Shown piece by piece: positions 17,527-26,542 of a stretch of 64,000 nt of DNA. The notes under the pieces are model-generated. The model had not been told where the DNA came from, ran no database searches, and worked only from the letters and a program-made list of their open reading frames with translations. The DNA comes from Thalassomonas sp. RHCl1 (GTDB lineage: Bacteria > Pseudomonadota > Gammaproteobacteria > Enterobacterales > Alteromonadaceae). The stretch's first letter is position 1, and every line of letters starts with the position of its first letter. Location of the stretch: contig NZ_CANDNZ010000001.1 in NCBI RefSeq assembly GCF_947387555.1, positions 1-64,000 on the forward strand. The letters are read 5' to 3'. Position numbers and translations under genes: made by a program.

Positions 17527-18114
17527 ATGAATGAATTGGAACTGCTTAAGCAAGAGATACGTCGCTGTACCTTGTGTGAGCCCGAGCTCCCCCTGGGGGC
17601 TAATCCTGTGATCCGGGGTAATAAAAGTGCAAAAATTCTGGTGGCGGGACAAGCGCCCGGCATTAAGGTGCATAAAACCTCGATCCCCTTTAACGATGCC
17701 AGCGGTGTTCGCTTGCGGCAATGGCTGGGGATAGATGAAACGGTTTTTTATGATGAAGACCAAATTGCCATAGTGCCTATGGGATTTTGTTATCCCGGCA
17801 CGGGCAAAAGTGGCGATTTGCCGCCCAGGGCCGAGTGTGCAAAAACCTGGCACCGGCAGCTGTTTGCTTTGTTGCCGGATATTGAATTGATCCTGGTGAT
17901 AGGCCAGTACGCACAAAAATATCATCTTAAAGATCGGCAAAAGAAGAACCTGACCGAAACCGTCAGGGCCTGGCAGGAATATGCCCCCGCTATCATACCT
18001 TTACCACACCCCAGTCCGCGCAATAACATCTGGTTGCGACGCAATCCCTGGTTTGAACAGCAAGTGCTGCCCTATATCAGGGGCAGGGTAAGTGAACTTG
18101 TCAGCCGTCCCTGA
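17527..18114 (+). CDS. Uracil-DNA glycosylase superfamily protein
   Basis: The protein has 195 residues. It belongs to the uracil-DNA glycosylase fold (COG1573-like): GQAPG at 41-45 corresponds to motif 1, and PLPHPSPRN (about 157-165) to the HPS DNA-intercalation motif 2. CTLC at 14-17 resembles the first pair of the Fe-S cysteines of family 4, but a clear second pair is not obvious, so cluster binding is uncertain. The likely role is removal of uracil or damaged bases from DNA. It is a single gene, with a decayed VOC gene downstream. The exact glycosylase class is not established. Confidence 0.8.
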   Translation: MNELELLKQEIRRCTLCEPELPLGANPVIRGNKSAKILVAGQAPGIKVHKTSIPFNDASGVRLRQWLGIDETVFYDEDQIAIVPMGFCYPGTGKSGDLPPRAECAKTWHRQLFALLPDIELILVIGQYAQKYHLKDRQKKNLTETVRAWQEYAPAIIPLPHPSPRNNIWLRRNPWFEQQVLPYIRGRVSELVSRP

Positions 18115-18203
18115 AGCCGGTGGGATTTGTATCCCGGTACTTGACGAACATATTTAGACGACACTTTTTCGCGGTAGTTTAGCTTATGATGAGGAGATGA
18201 CCC

Positions 18204-18422
18204 ATGGCGATGCCAATTCCTCAAGGGGTTACTGCCTTACCCCGCATATTATCTTATGCCGCCTGTCGATATGTTTTGGGGTGACAGGCATGCACAGATC
18301 CGGGAGCCATCCGGCCATATATGGTCCATTGCGACGCACCAGGAGAGCTGACGGATGATGAAATAACCCGAAGAAGTGAGCAATGGCTGGTGGATATCTT
18401 ATCAGATAGCGGAAAGCAATAA
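18204..18422 (+). pseudogene. Remnant of a VOC/PhnB-like (glyoxalase-fold) gene
   Basis: An ATG at 18204 with an AGGAGA ribosome binding site starts MAMPIPQGVTAL, a typical PhnB-like N-terminus. The reading then shifts frame and jumps to the C-terminal part, FWGDRHAQIREPSGHIW (from 18274), followed by SIATHQE. A further frame change then gives LTDDEITRRSEQWL and a stop at 18420-18422. The middle of the usual roughly 150-residue protein is missing. So at least one internal deletion and one frameshift are needed to explain it. No intact product is possible. The original was a vicinal-oxygen-chelate family protein of unknown substrate. Confidence 0.75.
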
Positions 18423-18450
18423 AGCGGGGCCTGAACCGGTTTTCCCCGCT
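18416..18450 (-). terminator. Terminator-like hairpin after the chemoreceptor gene
   Basis: AGCGGGG (18423-18429) and CCCCGCT (18444-18450) form a 7-bp GC-rich stem. On the minus strand it is followed by a short T-rich tract (TTTATT). It lies 24 nt past the stop of the chemoreceptor gene. Confidence 0.5.
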
Positions 18451-18473
18451 TAGTGGTTTAGTGGTAATAAAGC

Positions 18474-20453
18474 TTAGCTGACTTTAAATTTCAGGCTCAG
18501 TTGATTCAAGGTGGAGGAAATGGTGCTGATTTCTTCGCTGGCGGCAGAGACCTGGCCGGCACTGGCAACATTTTCATAAGCCACCTGGCTGATGGTGCTG
18601 ATATTCTGGCTGATTTCGGTGGAGACGGAGGATTGCTGCTCAACGGCGCTGGCAATGGCTTCGGCCATTTCCGTGATGGTGCCCATTTCGTCATTCATTT
18701 TATCCACCGAGCGTGCGGCGATATCCGTGTTGCCTATGGTCTGCTCGGCAATGGCGTGACTGGTGGCAATGGCATCGACCGCTTCTGAAGCCGCACTTTG
18801 CAGCTTAGAGATCATCGACTCGATATTTTGTGTGGACTCCTGGGTTTTTGAGGCCAGGGTACGCACTTCATCGGCAACCACGGCAAAGCCGCGGCCCTGC
18901 TCCCCGGCCCTTGCCGCTTCGATGGCGGCATTAAGTGCCAGTAAATTGGTTTGTTCGGCAATGCCGCGGATCACTTCCAGTACTAAGCCTATTTCCACGG
19001 AATTATCCGCCAGTCCCTGAATGACGGTGCTGGTTTGAATGATTTCATTATCCAGGTGGTTTAAATCCCGGATGGCCTGGTTCAATTTTTCCGACGCTTC
19101 TCCCGACTGACTCCGGGCACTGGCGGTTGAAGCGGCGACCGATGAGGTATTGCTGGCAACATCATGAATACTCATCGCCATTTGCTCTATGGCGGTGGCG
19201 ATTTGCTCTATACTGCTTTGCTGTTCCTGCAGGGATTCGGTTGACTGCAGGCTTGAGGCACTGGTTTGCTGCGACAGGCTGGCCAGGTTAATACTGTTAT
19301 GGACAATTTCACCGACCATATGTTTTAACTCCAGGGTCATTTTTTTCATCGCGCCATAGACACTGGCGTTTTCCCTGTTTTGCTCAAATGCTATCGTTAA
19401 ATCGCCCCCTGAGATGGTTTCTGCGATCTGCCGCATTTCCTTAGGTTCGGCCGCCAGCGGACGTAAAATGGATTTTGACATTACCAGAGCCAGGGCTATG
19501 ATGGCGATAATGGCGCTCAGCACGACAAAAAACAGGGTCCAGTAAAGCCGGTAAACCGGGGCAAAGGCTTCGGCAACATCAATTTCTGATAAAATTGCCC
19601 AGCGGGCGCCATAAATGTCCAGCGGGCTGTATGCCGACAGTACGGGATTACCGTTATAGTCGGTAATGACTTTATTGCCGGTCTCACCCTTGATGGCCAG
19701 TTGTGCTGCCTGGGTGTCTACGCCGTTGTTTTGGATGTCACCGGCGAAAGAGGCGGAGACCGAGTGGCCGTCTGGATCCAGGTAGGAGTCAGAGCGCATC
19801 AATAAATCACTGCCCACTAAATAACTTTCCCCGGTTGCTCCCATGCCTTCGCGCTGCTGCATTACCTGGTTGATACTGTCAATGGATAACTGCAGCGCCG
19901 CCACCAGTGTTTGTCCCGAGGAAGTGGTAAAGGGTAAGGCGATAAAGCCTGCCGGTGCGTTATTGCTGGGGGCGTAGCGGCTAAAGTCGGCCATAGCAAA
20001 TTGTTTTGTGCTGCTCACCTGTTTAAACAGGCGCCCGAGCCCTGAGTCTCTATAGGCTCCCGAAACCAGGTTGGTCTGGTAGTCGGCTTCCCGGGTCACG
20101 GTATAGAAAATCTCGCCGGTGTGATCGATTAAAAACAGATCATAATAGCCATAAGTGTTGATAAAGCTTTCGAAGTAACCGTGATGGGCATGTGCGGAGT
20201 CGATCAGGGTTGCAGGGGATGTGCTGTCCAGCATCTTGTTAATGGCGCCGGGCAGCATCTCAATATTATTTTTACGCTCGGTAAAGTAGCTGGATATTTG
20301 TGATTTTTTTATTTCCCGTACCGAAACTAGCTGGGAAAAGGCCTGATCCGTCAGGGCTGAGCTGGCGGTATAGCAACTGATGATGCCCAGGGCTAAGGTT
20401 GGAATTAAGGCGATTAATAAAAAGGTGCTGGTTAACTTCTTTTTTAATTTCAT
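18474..20453 (-). CDS. Methyl-accepting chemotaxis protein with dCache-type sensor
   Basis: The protein has 659 residues. It has a transmembrane helix at about 8-30, a periplasmic double-Cache-like domain at about 35-285, a second transmembrane helix at about 300-325, a HAMP linker, and a cytoplasmic signalling domain. The conserved hairpin tip [15 protein letters not shown] (about 520) is present, flanked by methylation helices rich in Gln/Glu/Ser. Such receptors bind amino acids or other small molecules and control CheA. It is a single gene facing a 629-bp gene-free stretch. No CheA/CheW-type chemotaxis genes are nearby. The ligand is unknown. Confidence 0.95.
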   Translation of the reverse strand: MKLKKKLTSTFLLIALIPTLALGIISCYTASSALTDQAFSQLVSVREIKKSQISSYFTERKNNIEMLPGAINKMLDSTSPATLIDSAHAHHGYFESFINTYGYYDLFLIDHTGEIFYTVTREADYQTNLVSGAYRDSGLGRLFKQVSSTKQFAMADFSRYAPSNNAPAGFIALPFTTSSGQTLVAALQLSIDSINQVMQQREGMGATGESYLVGSDLLMRSDSYLDPDGHSVSASFAGDIQNNGVDTQAAQLAIKGETGNKVITDYNGNPVLSAYSPLDIYGARWAILSEIDVAEAFAPVYRLYWTLFFVVLSAIIAIIALALVMSKSILRPLAAEPKEMRQIAETISGGDLTIAFEQNRENASVYGAMKKMTLELKHMVGEIVHNSINLASLSQQTSASSLQSTESLQEQQSSIEQIATAIEQMAMSIHDVASNTSSVAASTASARSQSGEASEKLNQAIRDLNHLDNEIIQTSTVIQGLADNSVEIGLVLEVIRGIAEQTNLLALNAAIEAARAGEQGRGFAVVADEVRTLASKTQESTQNIESMISKLQSAASEAVDAIATSHAIAEQTIGNTDIAARSVDKMNDEMGTITEMAEAIASAVEQQSSVSTEISQNISTISQVAYENVASAGQVSAASEEISTISSTLNQLSLKFKVS

Positions 20454-21082
20454 TCTCTGATTTTATCCTTGACCCCACAAGGTGCTGATTTATAAGCCAA
20501 AGCCGGTTTGTTTGTTATGTTTTTACCGGCAGTCGTTAATCGCCCCAGGACAAGCAGGCTTTTAGTGGCCGGGCTTATCGCTTATCTGGCGTTAACAGTG
20601 AGTTTGGCTTGTTACCTTAGGGGAGTGAGTGAGGTTTTATTTTAATTGTTGAACTTTATCTTAAACCTTCCCTGGTAAAGCAGCGCCGAATTCTATGTGC
20701 TGGCAGAGAAAAGTCAACTGTTTGTCGTATCCGGAGCATAAGCAAATGAAAAGAAATAATCTGGAACTGAGAAATAAACCGCTCGGGTAAGGGAGGATTT
20801 TACAAGATAATCTTATATTTTTCAGAGAGGTGGCTGAATTTTATCTGTTTATGCCTGTTGTTTGGGCTTGTATAAGTTAGAATGTTCCGGTCTAAGTGGT
20901 TATTGCTTTTTAGATATTATTTTACAATGACTTAACATGTATTGTGTTTGGCTGGTGTTTAGTTGTGTGACTTTGGCCCGCCATGCATTGGCTAAGTGCA
21001 GAAGTAACCGCATTTGTTGCGTATCCGGTGAAGTGTCGGGTTATTTCTGCAGCCTGAATTATTCGCCAACAGGGGATGATGG
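20454..21082. other. Gene-free stretch upstream of chemoreceptor
   Basis: This is 629 bases with no supported gene. The left part must contain the chemoreceptor promoter. A long hairpin (20997-21051) is described separately. The rest is AT-rich with no clear coding bias. Confidence 0.6.
20997..21051. repeat. Long imperfect inverted repeat (hairpin)
   Basis: TGCAGAAGTAACC (from 20997) pairs with GGTTATTTCTGCA (ending 21051) in a 13-14 bp stem with a single G-U pair and a loop of about 29 nt. No T-run follows on either strand, so it is not a standard terminator. It may be a structured RNA or a mobile-repeat relic. Confidence 0.55.
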
Positions 21083-21277
21083 TTAATCGGCTTTGACGAC
21101 GCTTAAGCTGTCAAATCTCTGGTGCTTGCCGCAATGATAAATGTCCCGGCCATGGGTTCCCTTATTACGCTCGATATAGGTGACCAGGTATTTTCTTTCC
21201 TTATTAATTGTCAGGGAATAGGGACTCATGGTTATCCTTGCATGATAAATATGATCTCCGATATTAATTGCATTCAT
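21083..21277 (-). CDS. Small hypothetical protein, 64 residues
   Basis: This small basic protein has no recognised family. It is accepted because an AGGAG ribosome binding site lies 7 nt before the ATG on the minus strand. The sequence looks like a folded beta-rich domain (GDHIYHARITM, RKYLVTYIERN) with a single Cys-Gly and several His near the end. An overlapping frame of equal length exists on the plus strand but has no comparable ribosome binding site. There are no close neighbours on the same strand, and the function is unknown. Confidence 0.55.
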   Translation of the reverse strand: MNAINIGDHIYHARITMSPYSLTINKERKYLVTYIERNKGTHGRDIYHCGKHQRFDSLSVVKAD

Positions 21278-21489
21278 TTCAGACTCCTTTTATTTTTCTC
21301 TGACGCAAATAATTGAAATAATATGATCATCACTAATCAGGCGCCGAGCATAACAGCAAGGTGGTCAACAGAACATTACCGGCGATTACAGCTGCAGGTT
21401 TTTTCTCCGGAGTAAGGAGAAAAAATACCCTCAGGGCCAGCGCCAGACCTATAATTAATACCGGGTGATTTACTCGTGAGGCTAAAACG

Positions 21490-22218
21490 ATGAGACTTTT
21501 CCCTGTGTTAATCTTAAGCCTGATGTTGGGCTTCCCCCTTGCCGGCAAAGAGTTGCTGATCGGTGTTGAAAATATCAATTATTATCCCATTTCCGCGATG
21601 CGTCATGGCCAATATGCGGGGTTTTCCCGGGATGTGCTGGATGCCTTTGCCGAGCGTTATGGCCATAACATTAGCTATAAAGCGTATCCGGTAAAAAGCC
21701 TGTTTGGCGCTTATCTGGCAGGCCAGGTGGATTTTAAATTTCCCGATAACAGTGGCTGGGCCCAGGAAATTAAACACAAAAAGAGCATTACCTACAGCCA
21801 GGCGGTATTGGAGTCGATTGATGGCGTGATGGTGTATCCCCATGCCCAGGGCCGCGGTTTAGGGGCCCTGAAAAGATTGGGGACTATAGTCGGTTTTACC
21901 CGTTTTGCCTACCTGGATGCGATAGCGGCCGGCAAGGTGAAACGGCATGAACATGAAAGTTTGGATGGCTTGATGCAACTGGTGAAGTCTAATTATGTTG
22001 ACGGGGTTTATAGCAATATTTTCGTGACCCGTTATTTCCTGAGAAACTCATCTTACGGCGGGCAGTATATCGTTTTTGACAATACCCTGCCTTATGAGGT
22101 GACCGGCTATGCGCTGTCCAGTTTTAAGCATCCGGAGATCATCAAGCAGTTTGATGAATTTGTAATGAATAATGCCGAGCTGATCGGCGCCCTTAAAGTC
22201 AAATATGAACTTGAATAA
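21490..22218 (+). CDS. Periplasmic solute-binding protein, family 3-like
   Basis: The protein has 242 residues. A signal peptide (about 1-19, MRLFPVLILSLMLGFPLAG) is followed by an SBP family-3 fold: KELLIGVENINYYP, then a segment resembling the family signature (GFSRDVLDAFAERYG, with a hydrophobic/acidic pattern). No permease or ATPase gene adjoins it. Orphan proteins of this type are common in Alteromonadales and often serve as sensors or have lost transport partners. It converges with degS with a 14-nt gap. The ligand is unknown. Confidence 0.8.
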   Translation: MRLFPVLILSLMLGFPLAGKELLIGVENINYYPISAMRHGQYAGFSRDVLDAFAERYGHNISYKAYPVKSLFGAYLAGQVDFKFPDNSGWAQEIKHKKSITYSQAVLESIDGVMVYPHAQGRGLGALKRLGTIVGFTRFAYLDAIAAGKVKRHEHESLDGLMQLVKSNYVDGVYSNIFVTRYFLRNSSYGGQYIVFDNTLPYEVTGYALSSFKHPEIIKQFDEFVMNNAELIGALKVKYELE

Positions 22219-22232
22219 GGTGCGGGAGCACC

Positions 22233-23300
22233 TTATTTATTCAGTACCTGGTTGTATTCTATGATTGTCACCGGGATATCAAGCTGGCGTTTCTGGCGGT
22301 AGACCTTAAACAGCAAACTGGTATTGGGCTTGGTTTCCGCTACGATATCCAGGGCATGGGTGATACTGTTGATTTGCTGCTCCCCTATCTGGTAGACGAT
22401 ATCCCCCGGCTGTAAGCCTGCCTTATAGGCGGGACTGCCCGGGGTGACCTGGTCTATGATAAAGCCCTTAAATTCATTAATATAGCGATTGGCAACCACC
22501 CCTAACCAGCCTCGGGTTACCCGGCCGTGAGAAATAATTTTCTCCATCACTTTTTTGGCCAGCTGATAGGGTACGGCAAAAAAGATCCCCTGGATATTGA
22601 GCTGGGGGTTGGAGAACTGGCGGGAATTGATGCCTACCAGGTCGCCGTTGCTGTTGATTAACGCGCCGCCGGAGTTGCCTTCATTGATTGCAGCATCCAT
22701 CTGTAAAAACTCCAGGTAACTGGTATTGCTCAGGCCGTTACGGCCGGTAGCGCTGATAATGCCCTGGGTTACCGTTTGACCTAAGTTTAAAGGGTTGCCT
22801 ATGGCCAGGACGACATCGCCGGCAAGGGATTTTAAATCTGATTTTTGCGGGATCACCGGCAGGTTGACCGCTTCCACTTTTAATACCGCCAAATCGGTAT
22901 AGATATCATACCCGATAAGTTCGGCAGCAAATTGCTGGCCGTTTTGCAGCCAGACGGAGATTAAATTGGCATTTTGTACTACATGGAAGTTGGTCAGGAT
23001 ATAACCCTGGCTGTCCATGATCACCCCGGAGCCCAAACGGACATTACTGGTGGGGTATTCGCCATAATTCGGGGCGCTCTGGATATCCCGGGTGTAAATG
23101 TTCACTACCGCCGGACCGGCCAGGCTAACGGCTTTTGCATAGGAAAGTGCCGCCGGCTGGTTGCTTTGCTCGGGGATGATTTTCCATAACGCCAGGGTAT
23201 TGTTTCTAAGCTCAGGAATCAGCAGCAACAGGACTACGGCAAGCATGACACCATAACTTGCAGAGCGGATGACATATTGTAAAAAAGCGATGATTTGCAA
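22233..23300 (-). CDS. degS: Membrane-anchored serine protease DegS
   Basis: The protein has 355 residues, the normal length for DegS. An N-terminal membrane anchor (about 10-28) is followed by a trypsin-like protease domain with His near 103 (TNFHVV), Asp near 132 (YTDLAVLKV) and Ser near 208 (NEGNSGGAL), then one PDZ domain (about 255-345). DegS senses misfolded outer-membrane porins through its PDZ domain and cuts the anti-sigma factor RseA to release sigma E. As in Escherichia coli it lies near degQ on the same strand, but here a solute-binding protein gene separates the two. Confidence 0.96.
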   Translation of the reverse strand: MQIIAFLQYVIRSASYGVMLAVVLLLLIPELRNNTLALWKIIPEQSNQPAALSYAKAVSLAGPAVVNIYTRDIQSAPNYGEYPTSNVRLGSGVIMDSQGYILTNFHVVQNANLISVWLQNGQQFAAELIGYDIYTDLAVLKVEAVNLPVIPQKSDLKSLAGDVVLAIGNPLNLGQTVTQGIISATGRNGLSNTSYLEFLQMDAAINEGNSGGALINSNGDLVGINSRQFSNPQLNIQGIFFAVPYQLAKKVMEKIISHGRVTRGWLGVVANRYINEFKGFIIDQVTPGSPAYKAGLQPGDIVYQIGEQQINSITHALDIVAETKPNTSLLFKVYRQKRQLDIPVTIIEYNQVLNK

Positions 23301-23420
23301 AAGGGTTAGGTTATTTGGCTATTTTTCATTAGCCTACCACAGTTTAGTCTTGTCGATAAAGTTTACCGGGAGATTGCGGCTAATTATTATGCCGGCTGGA
23401 ATGGGTTGGGGTCGGCTCGA

Positions 23421-24224
23421 TCAGGGTAAAGGTTCTTTTGTTAAACTGTGTTTACTCAATACCTTCTTGATAATGCGGTCAATTTCGCCATTTTTCTTCA
23501 TGTTCTCCAATATCCGGTTGAACTCCTTGAGGTGTTTTGTCAATCCGGATGTCTTGGATAAAGCGAAATAACCTAAGGTTCCCTCGAAGTAGAAGGGGGA
23601 TTTTTTGATGTATTGGCTAAGGCTGTTTTGTAACAGGTAGTAGTCTGAATAGACATCGACACTTAGGAAAGCATCGATTCTTTTTTTCATCAGCAGCCCC
23701 GACAGCTGGGCGGTATTAACGGCTGCAAATTTTGAAATTTTCGTGTCCTGGTCAAACCTTGGGTTGTTCTTATGACCTAAGGTGACCCCTATGGTGTATT
23801 GCTGTAAATCCTGATATTGCTCGATGGTGGAGGGATTTGCCTTTAATGTGTAAAAGACTTTATTGGCGGCATAATAGCTGGGTTCTATGTAGTGCATATA
23901 CAGTTGCCGGTCCCGGGTTTTTTGTAAAGAGCCGAGCATATCGAGTTCGCCGTTTTCCATCATGCGCAGGCAACGTTTAAAGGGGCAGGGGACGAACTTC
24001 AGCTCCAGCGCTAATGTGTCTGCCATCACACGGACCACTTCTATATCGATACCGCTGATGTTGCCTGTTTCCACTATGGTGAAGGGGGGCCAGGAGTCAA
24101 TGCCGAAATGAATCGTTTTGTTCTCTGCTTTTGAGGCAAATGCACTTATGGCTAATGGCAGGGCAATGAGTAGTATGTTCCAGGGGGGAATGCTGAATAT
24201 TCGGACAAGTAAAGAATACATCAT
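23421..24224 (-). CDS. Periplasmic solute-binding protein, family 3-like
   Basis: The protein has 267 residues. A signal peptide (about 1-32) is followed by IHFGIDSWPPFTIVETGNI, GIDIEVVRVMADTL and a second-lobe segment KRIDAFLSVDVYSDYYLL, as in amino-acid-binding family 3. No transporter genes adjoin it. It is inserted between degQ and degS, which are neighbours in most gammaproteobacteria, and points the same way. The gap to degQ carries that gene's terminator, so it has its own promoter. The ligand is unknown. Confidence 0.82.
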   Translation of the reverse strand: MMYSLLVRIFSIPPWNILLIALPLAISAFASKAENKTIHFGIDSWPPFTIVETGNISGIDIEVVRVMADTLALELKFVPCPFKRCLRMMENGELDMLGSLQKTRDRQLYMHYIEPSYYAANKVFYTLKANPSTIEQYQDLQQYTIGVTLGHKNNPRFDQDTKISKFAAVNTAQLSGLLMKKRIDAFLSVDVYSDYYLLQNSLSQYIKKSPFYFEGTLGYFALSKTSGLTKHLKEFNRILENMKKNGEIDRIIKKVLSKHSLTKEPLP

Positions 24225-24440
24225 ACGACCTGCTAAAGCTTTTGTTGTTATCTATCGGCGGTGCCAAAGATTTACGGGGTACTGTTGATGGCATTAAAAG
24301 AAAGCCGTTTTTGAAAGTATAGACGGTTCAAGGCCGTTGCCTGTTTTGACGGGAGGAGTGAAATAGCGGAGAAGATAAGTTTGACTTTTTCTTGCCGTTA
24401 GCGCGCCATTTGTACTTGCTTGTGGACGGTTTTGTTAACG

Positions 24441-24472
24441 GGTGTTAAAAGAAAGGCCCTTTCGGGCCTTTC
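24441..24472 (-). terminator. Rho-independent terminator of degQ
   Basis: GAAAGGCCC and GGGCCTTTC form a perfect 9-bp stem with a 4-nt loop at 24451-24472. On the minus strand a TTTT run follows. It lies 24 nt beyond the degQ stop. Confidence 0.85.
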
Positions 24473-24496
24473 GTTGGTAAACAGGAAAGGTGAACT

Positions 24497-25852
24497 TTAG
24501 CGTATCATCAGATACAGCTGGCTGTTGCCGCGAATAACATTCAGCGCCATTACCCCTTTCGGTTTTTTCAGGTAATTGCGCAGTTCGGCAATATTCTTGA
24601 TGCGCTTACGGTTAATGCCGTTAATGATATCGCCTGATTTTAACCCGATTATCTGGGCCGGGCTGTTGTCGGCGAGATCTTTTACCAGGACACCGTTACC
24701 TTCACTGTTGTTTTCCAGCTCGGCACCCTCCAGCATTCTGTGGATGCTGGCGGCTTCAACATTGGCGGTATCCGACTTTTTCAGTGTCACGGTAAAATCT
24801 TTTTCATCACCGTCACCGCGGATCACGGTAATTTCTACGTCTTTACCGGCGCCGATAGAGCCTATTTTTCCTTTTAATTCCTGGAAGGTTTTTACCGTCT
24901 TGCCGTTAACCTTAGTGATGACGTCACCCGCCCTGATGCCGGCTTCTTCGGCGGCAGAGCCGGCAACGACCTGCTCAACAAAGCCCCCCTGGTTGGTTTC
25001 CAGCTCCATCGCCTTGGCAATATCGCCGTTGACGCTGCGACCGGTTACCCCGAGAATGCCGCGGCGCACTTCGCCAAATTCAATGATCTGTTTGGCCAGG
25101 TTATTCATCATATTGCTGGGAATAGCGAAGCCGATGCCGACATTACCGCCGTTCGGGCCTATGATAGCGGTATTGATGCCGATCAGTTCACCCCTGAGGT
25201 TGACCAGGGCGCCGCCTGAGTTACCGCTGTTGATGGCAGCATCGGTCTGGATAAAGTCCTCGTAATTTTCGATATTCAAACCGCTGCGGCCCAGGGCACT
25301 GACGATACCCGAGGTCACGGTTTGTCCTAAGCCAAAGGGGTTACCGATAGCCACGGTAAAATCACCGATGCGCAGATTGTCGGAGTCTGCCAGTTTGATT
25401 TCGGTGAGATCTTCGGCCTCAATTTGTAAAATGGCAATATCGCTTGCCTTGTCTGAGCCTAGTTTTTTCGCTTCTATCTGGCGGCCGTCTTTTAGTGTCA
25501 CGACGATTTCATCGGCTTCGTCCACCACATGGTTGTTGGTGACGACATAACCCTTATCTGAGTCAATAATAACCCCTGAGCCCAAAGCCCTGAACGGGCG
25601 TTCTTGCGGCTGGCTGCGGCGCGGATTGCCGAAGAAAAATTTAAAGGCGTCGGGTACTCTTTGCTCGATTTCATGGGTCCCTTTGACTGAAATGCTAACG
25701 ACCGCGGGGGTTGCCTGCTCCAGCATCGGGGCGAGAGATGGCATGGTTTGACCGCCGACGGCTAAAGGTAAATTGGCATAAGCAGGTGCGCTTGAAAGGG
25801 CAAGGGTGCCTGAGAATAATGCTGCGCTGACTAAAATTGACAGTTTTTTCAT
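24497..25852 (-). CDS. degQ: Periplasmic serine protease/chaperone DegQ (Do family)
   Basis: The protein has 451 residues. A signal peptide (1-26, ending APAYA) precedes a protease domain with His near 107 (TNNHVVDEA), Asp near 137 (SDIAIL) and Ser near 209 (NSGNSGGAL), then two PDZ domains (about 255-345 and 365-445). It degrades or refolds misfolded envelope proteins as an oligomer. The length and genomic position between zapG and degS fit DegQ rather than DegP. A plausible sigma-E-type promoter (25914-25940) lies upstream, linking it to the stress pathway that DegS controls. Its terminator is at 24441-24472. Confidence 0.95.
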   Translation of the reverse strand: MKKLSILVSAALFSGTLALSSAPAYANLPLAVGGQTMPSLAPMLEQATPAVVSISVKGTHEIEQRVPDAFKFFFGNPRRSQPQERPFRALGSGVIIDSDKGYVVTNNHVVDEADEIVVTLKDGRQIEAKKLGSDKASDIAILQIEAEDLTEIKLADSDNLRIGDFTVAIGNPFGLGQTVTSGIVSALGRSGLNIENYEDFIQTDAAINSGNSGGALVNLRGELIGINTAIIGPNGGNVGIGFAIPSNMMNNLAKQIIEFGEVRRGILGVTGRSVNGDIAKAMELETNQGGFVEQVVAGSAAEEAGIRAGDVITKVNGKTVKTFQELKGKIGSIGAGKDVEITVIRGDGDEKDFTVTLKKSDTANVEAASIHRMLEGAELENNSEGNGVLVKDLADNSPAQIIGLKSGDIINGINRKRIKNIAELRNYLKKPKGVMALNVIRGNSQLYLMIR

Positions 25853-25913
25853 ACTTAAGATCTATCCTTCAAAGAATTTAACATTTTTAACTCATCAAAT
25901 GAGTGACCCAATT

Positions 25914-25940
25914 ATTGACCGAGCATAAAAGCGTTAGTTC
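25914..25940 (-). promoter_or_regulatory. Candidate sigma-E promoter of degQ
   Basis: On the minus strand GAACTA (25940-25935) is followed after 16 nt by TCAAT (25918-25914). This is close to the sigma-E pattern GAACTT-N16-TC(A/T)(A/G)A and 61 nt before the degQ start. It is hand-matched, without a score. Confidence 0.45.
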
Positions 25941-25948
25941 GAAATTCC

Positions 25949-26404
25949 CTAGTCGGCATTTGTAACACTTTGTTTCTTGTCGTCAAAAAGACCGCTTGGG
26001 TTGCCGGAATAATCCAGGGGGGCTTCGGTAATAACTTCTTCGCTTTTCTCTTCCCGTTTTTGATGGCGCAGGTTTGCGGTTTGCGCCAGCTGCTCCTGGG
26101 TTTCTTTGGAGAAAAACGGCATAGCTTCTTTTTCCGTCGGGGTCGCCTGCCGCAGCAATTTGGTACTTTCTTCCATTTGCTTCATGGCCGTCTGGCAGGT
26201 GGCATGCATTTGTTCCAGCAATTTGCTGGAATTGTCGAGATGTTCGGCGACATCGTTTTTATATTGGGTTAGCGCTTCTTCATTTTGATTTACCTGCTCG
26301 GCAAGCTTTTGATTTTCTTTATTGGATTTTGAAAAAGTTTTACCGATAAAAAAACCGCCTAAAGCGCCGACCAAAAGTGAGATCAATCCTGTTATTAGAG
26401 TCAT
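25949..26404 (-). CDS. zapG: ZapG (YhcB, DUF1043) inner-membrane division/envelope protein
   Basis: The protein has 151 residues. One N-terminal transmembrane helix with a glycine-rich face (LISLLVGALGGFFIG, about 5-22) is followed by a long coiled coil (about 28-90) and a low-complexity C-terminus. This matches YhcB/ZapG, which links cell division, peptidoglycan and envelope synthesis. The position next to degQ and divergent from zapE is the same as in Escherichia coli. Confidence 0.93.
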   Translation of the reverse strand: MTLITGLISLLVGALGGFFIGKTFSKSNKENQKLAEQVNQNEEALTQYKNDVAEHLDNSSKLLEQMHATCQTAMKQMEESTKLLRQATPTEKEAMPFFSKETQEQLAQTANLRHQKREEKSEEVITEAPLDYSGNPSGLFDDKKQSVTNAD

Positions 26405-26542
26405 GCTGTGTTACCTTCGATTGTATTCGTGGAGAAAATTGGTGAAAATATAAGTTCAATATACCGCTTCTACGTTAGCTATAAAACTGAATATGCTCTT
26501 AAATTTTATTTTTTCAAGCCGATGCCGCCAAAGGGTGATGAA

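Noticed and set aside
17491-17940. 149-codon minus-strand frame
   Set aside because: It is opposite the uracil-DNA glycosylase-like gene, whose motifs are clear.
20997-21051. Riboswitch
   Set aside because: No known riboswitch core sequence was recognised, and the element is not directly upstream of a gene in a fitting orientation.
21122-21316. 64-codon plus-strand frame opposite the small gene at 21083-21277
   Set aside because: It has no good ribosome binding site, while the minus-strand frame has AGGAG at the right distance.
26408-26542. Upstream extension of zapE
   Set aside because: The 45 extra codons do not resemble ZapE, and the ATG at 26543 gives the normal family length.
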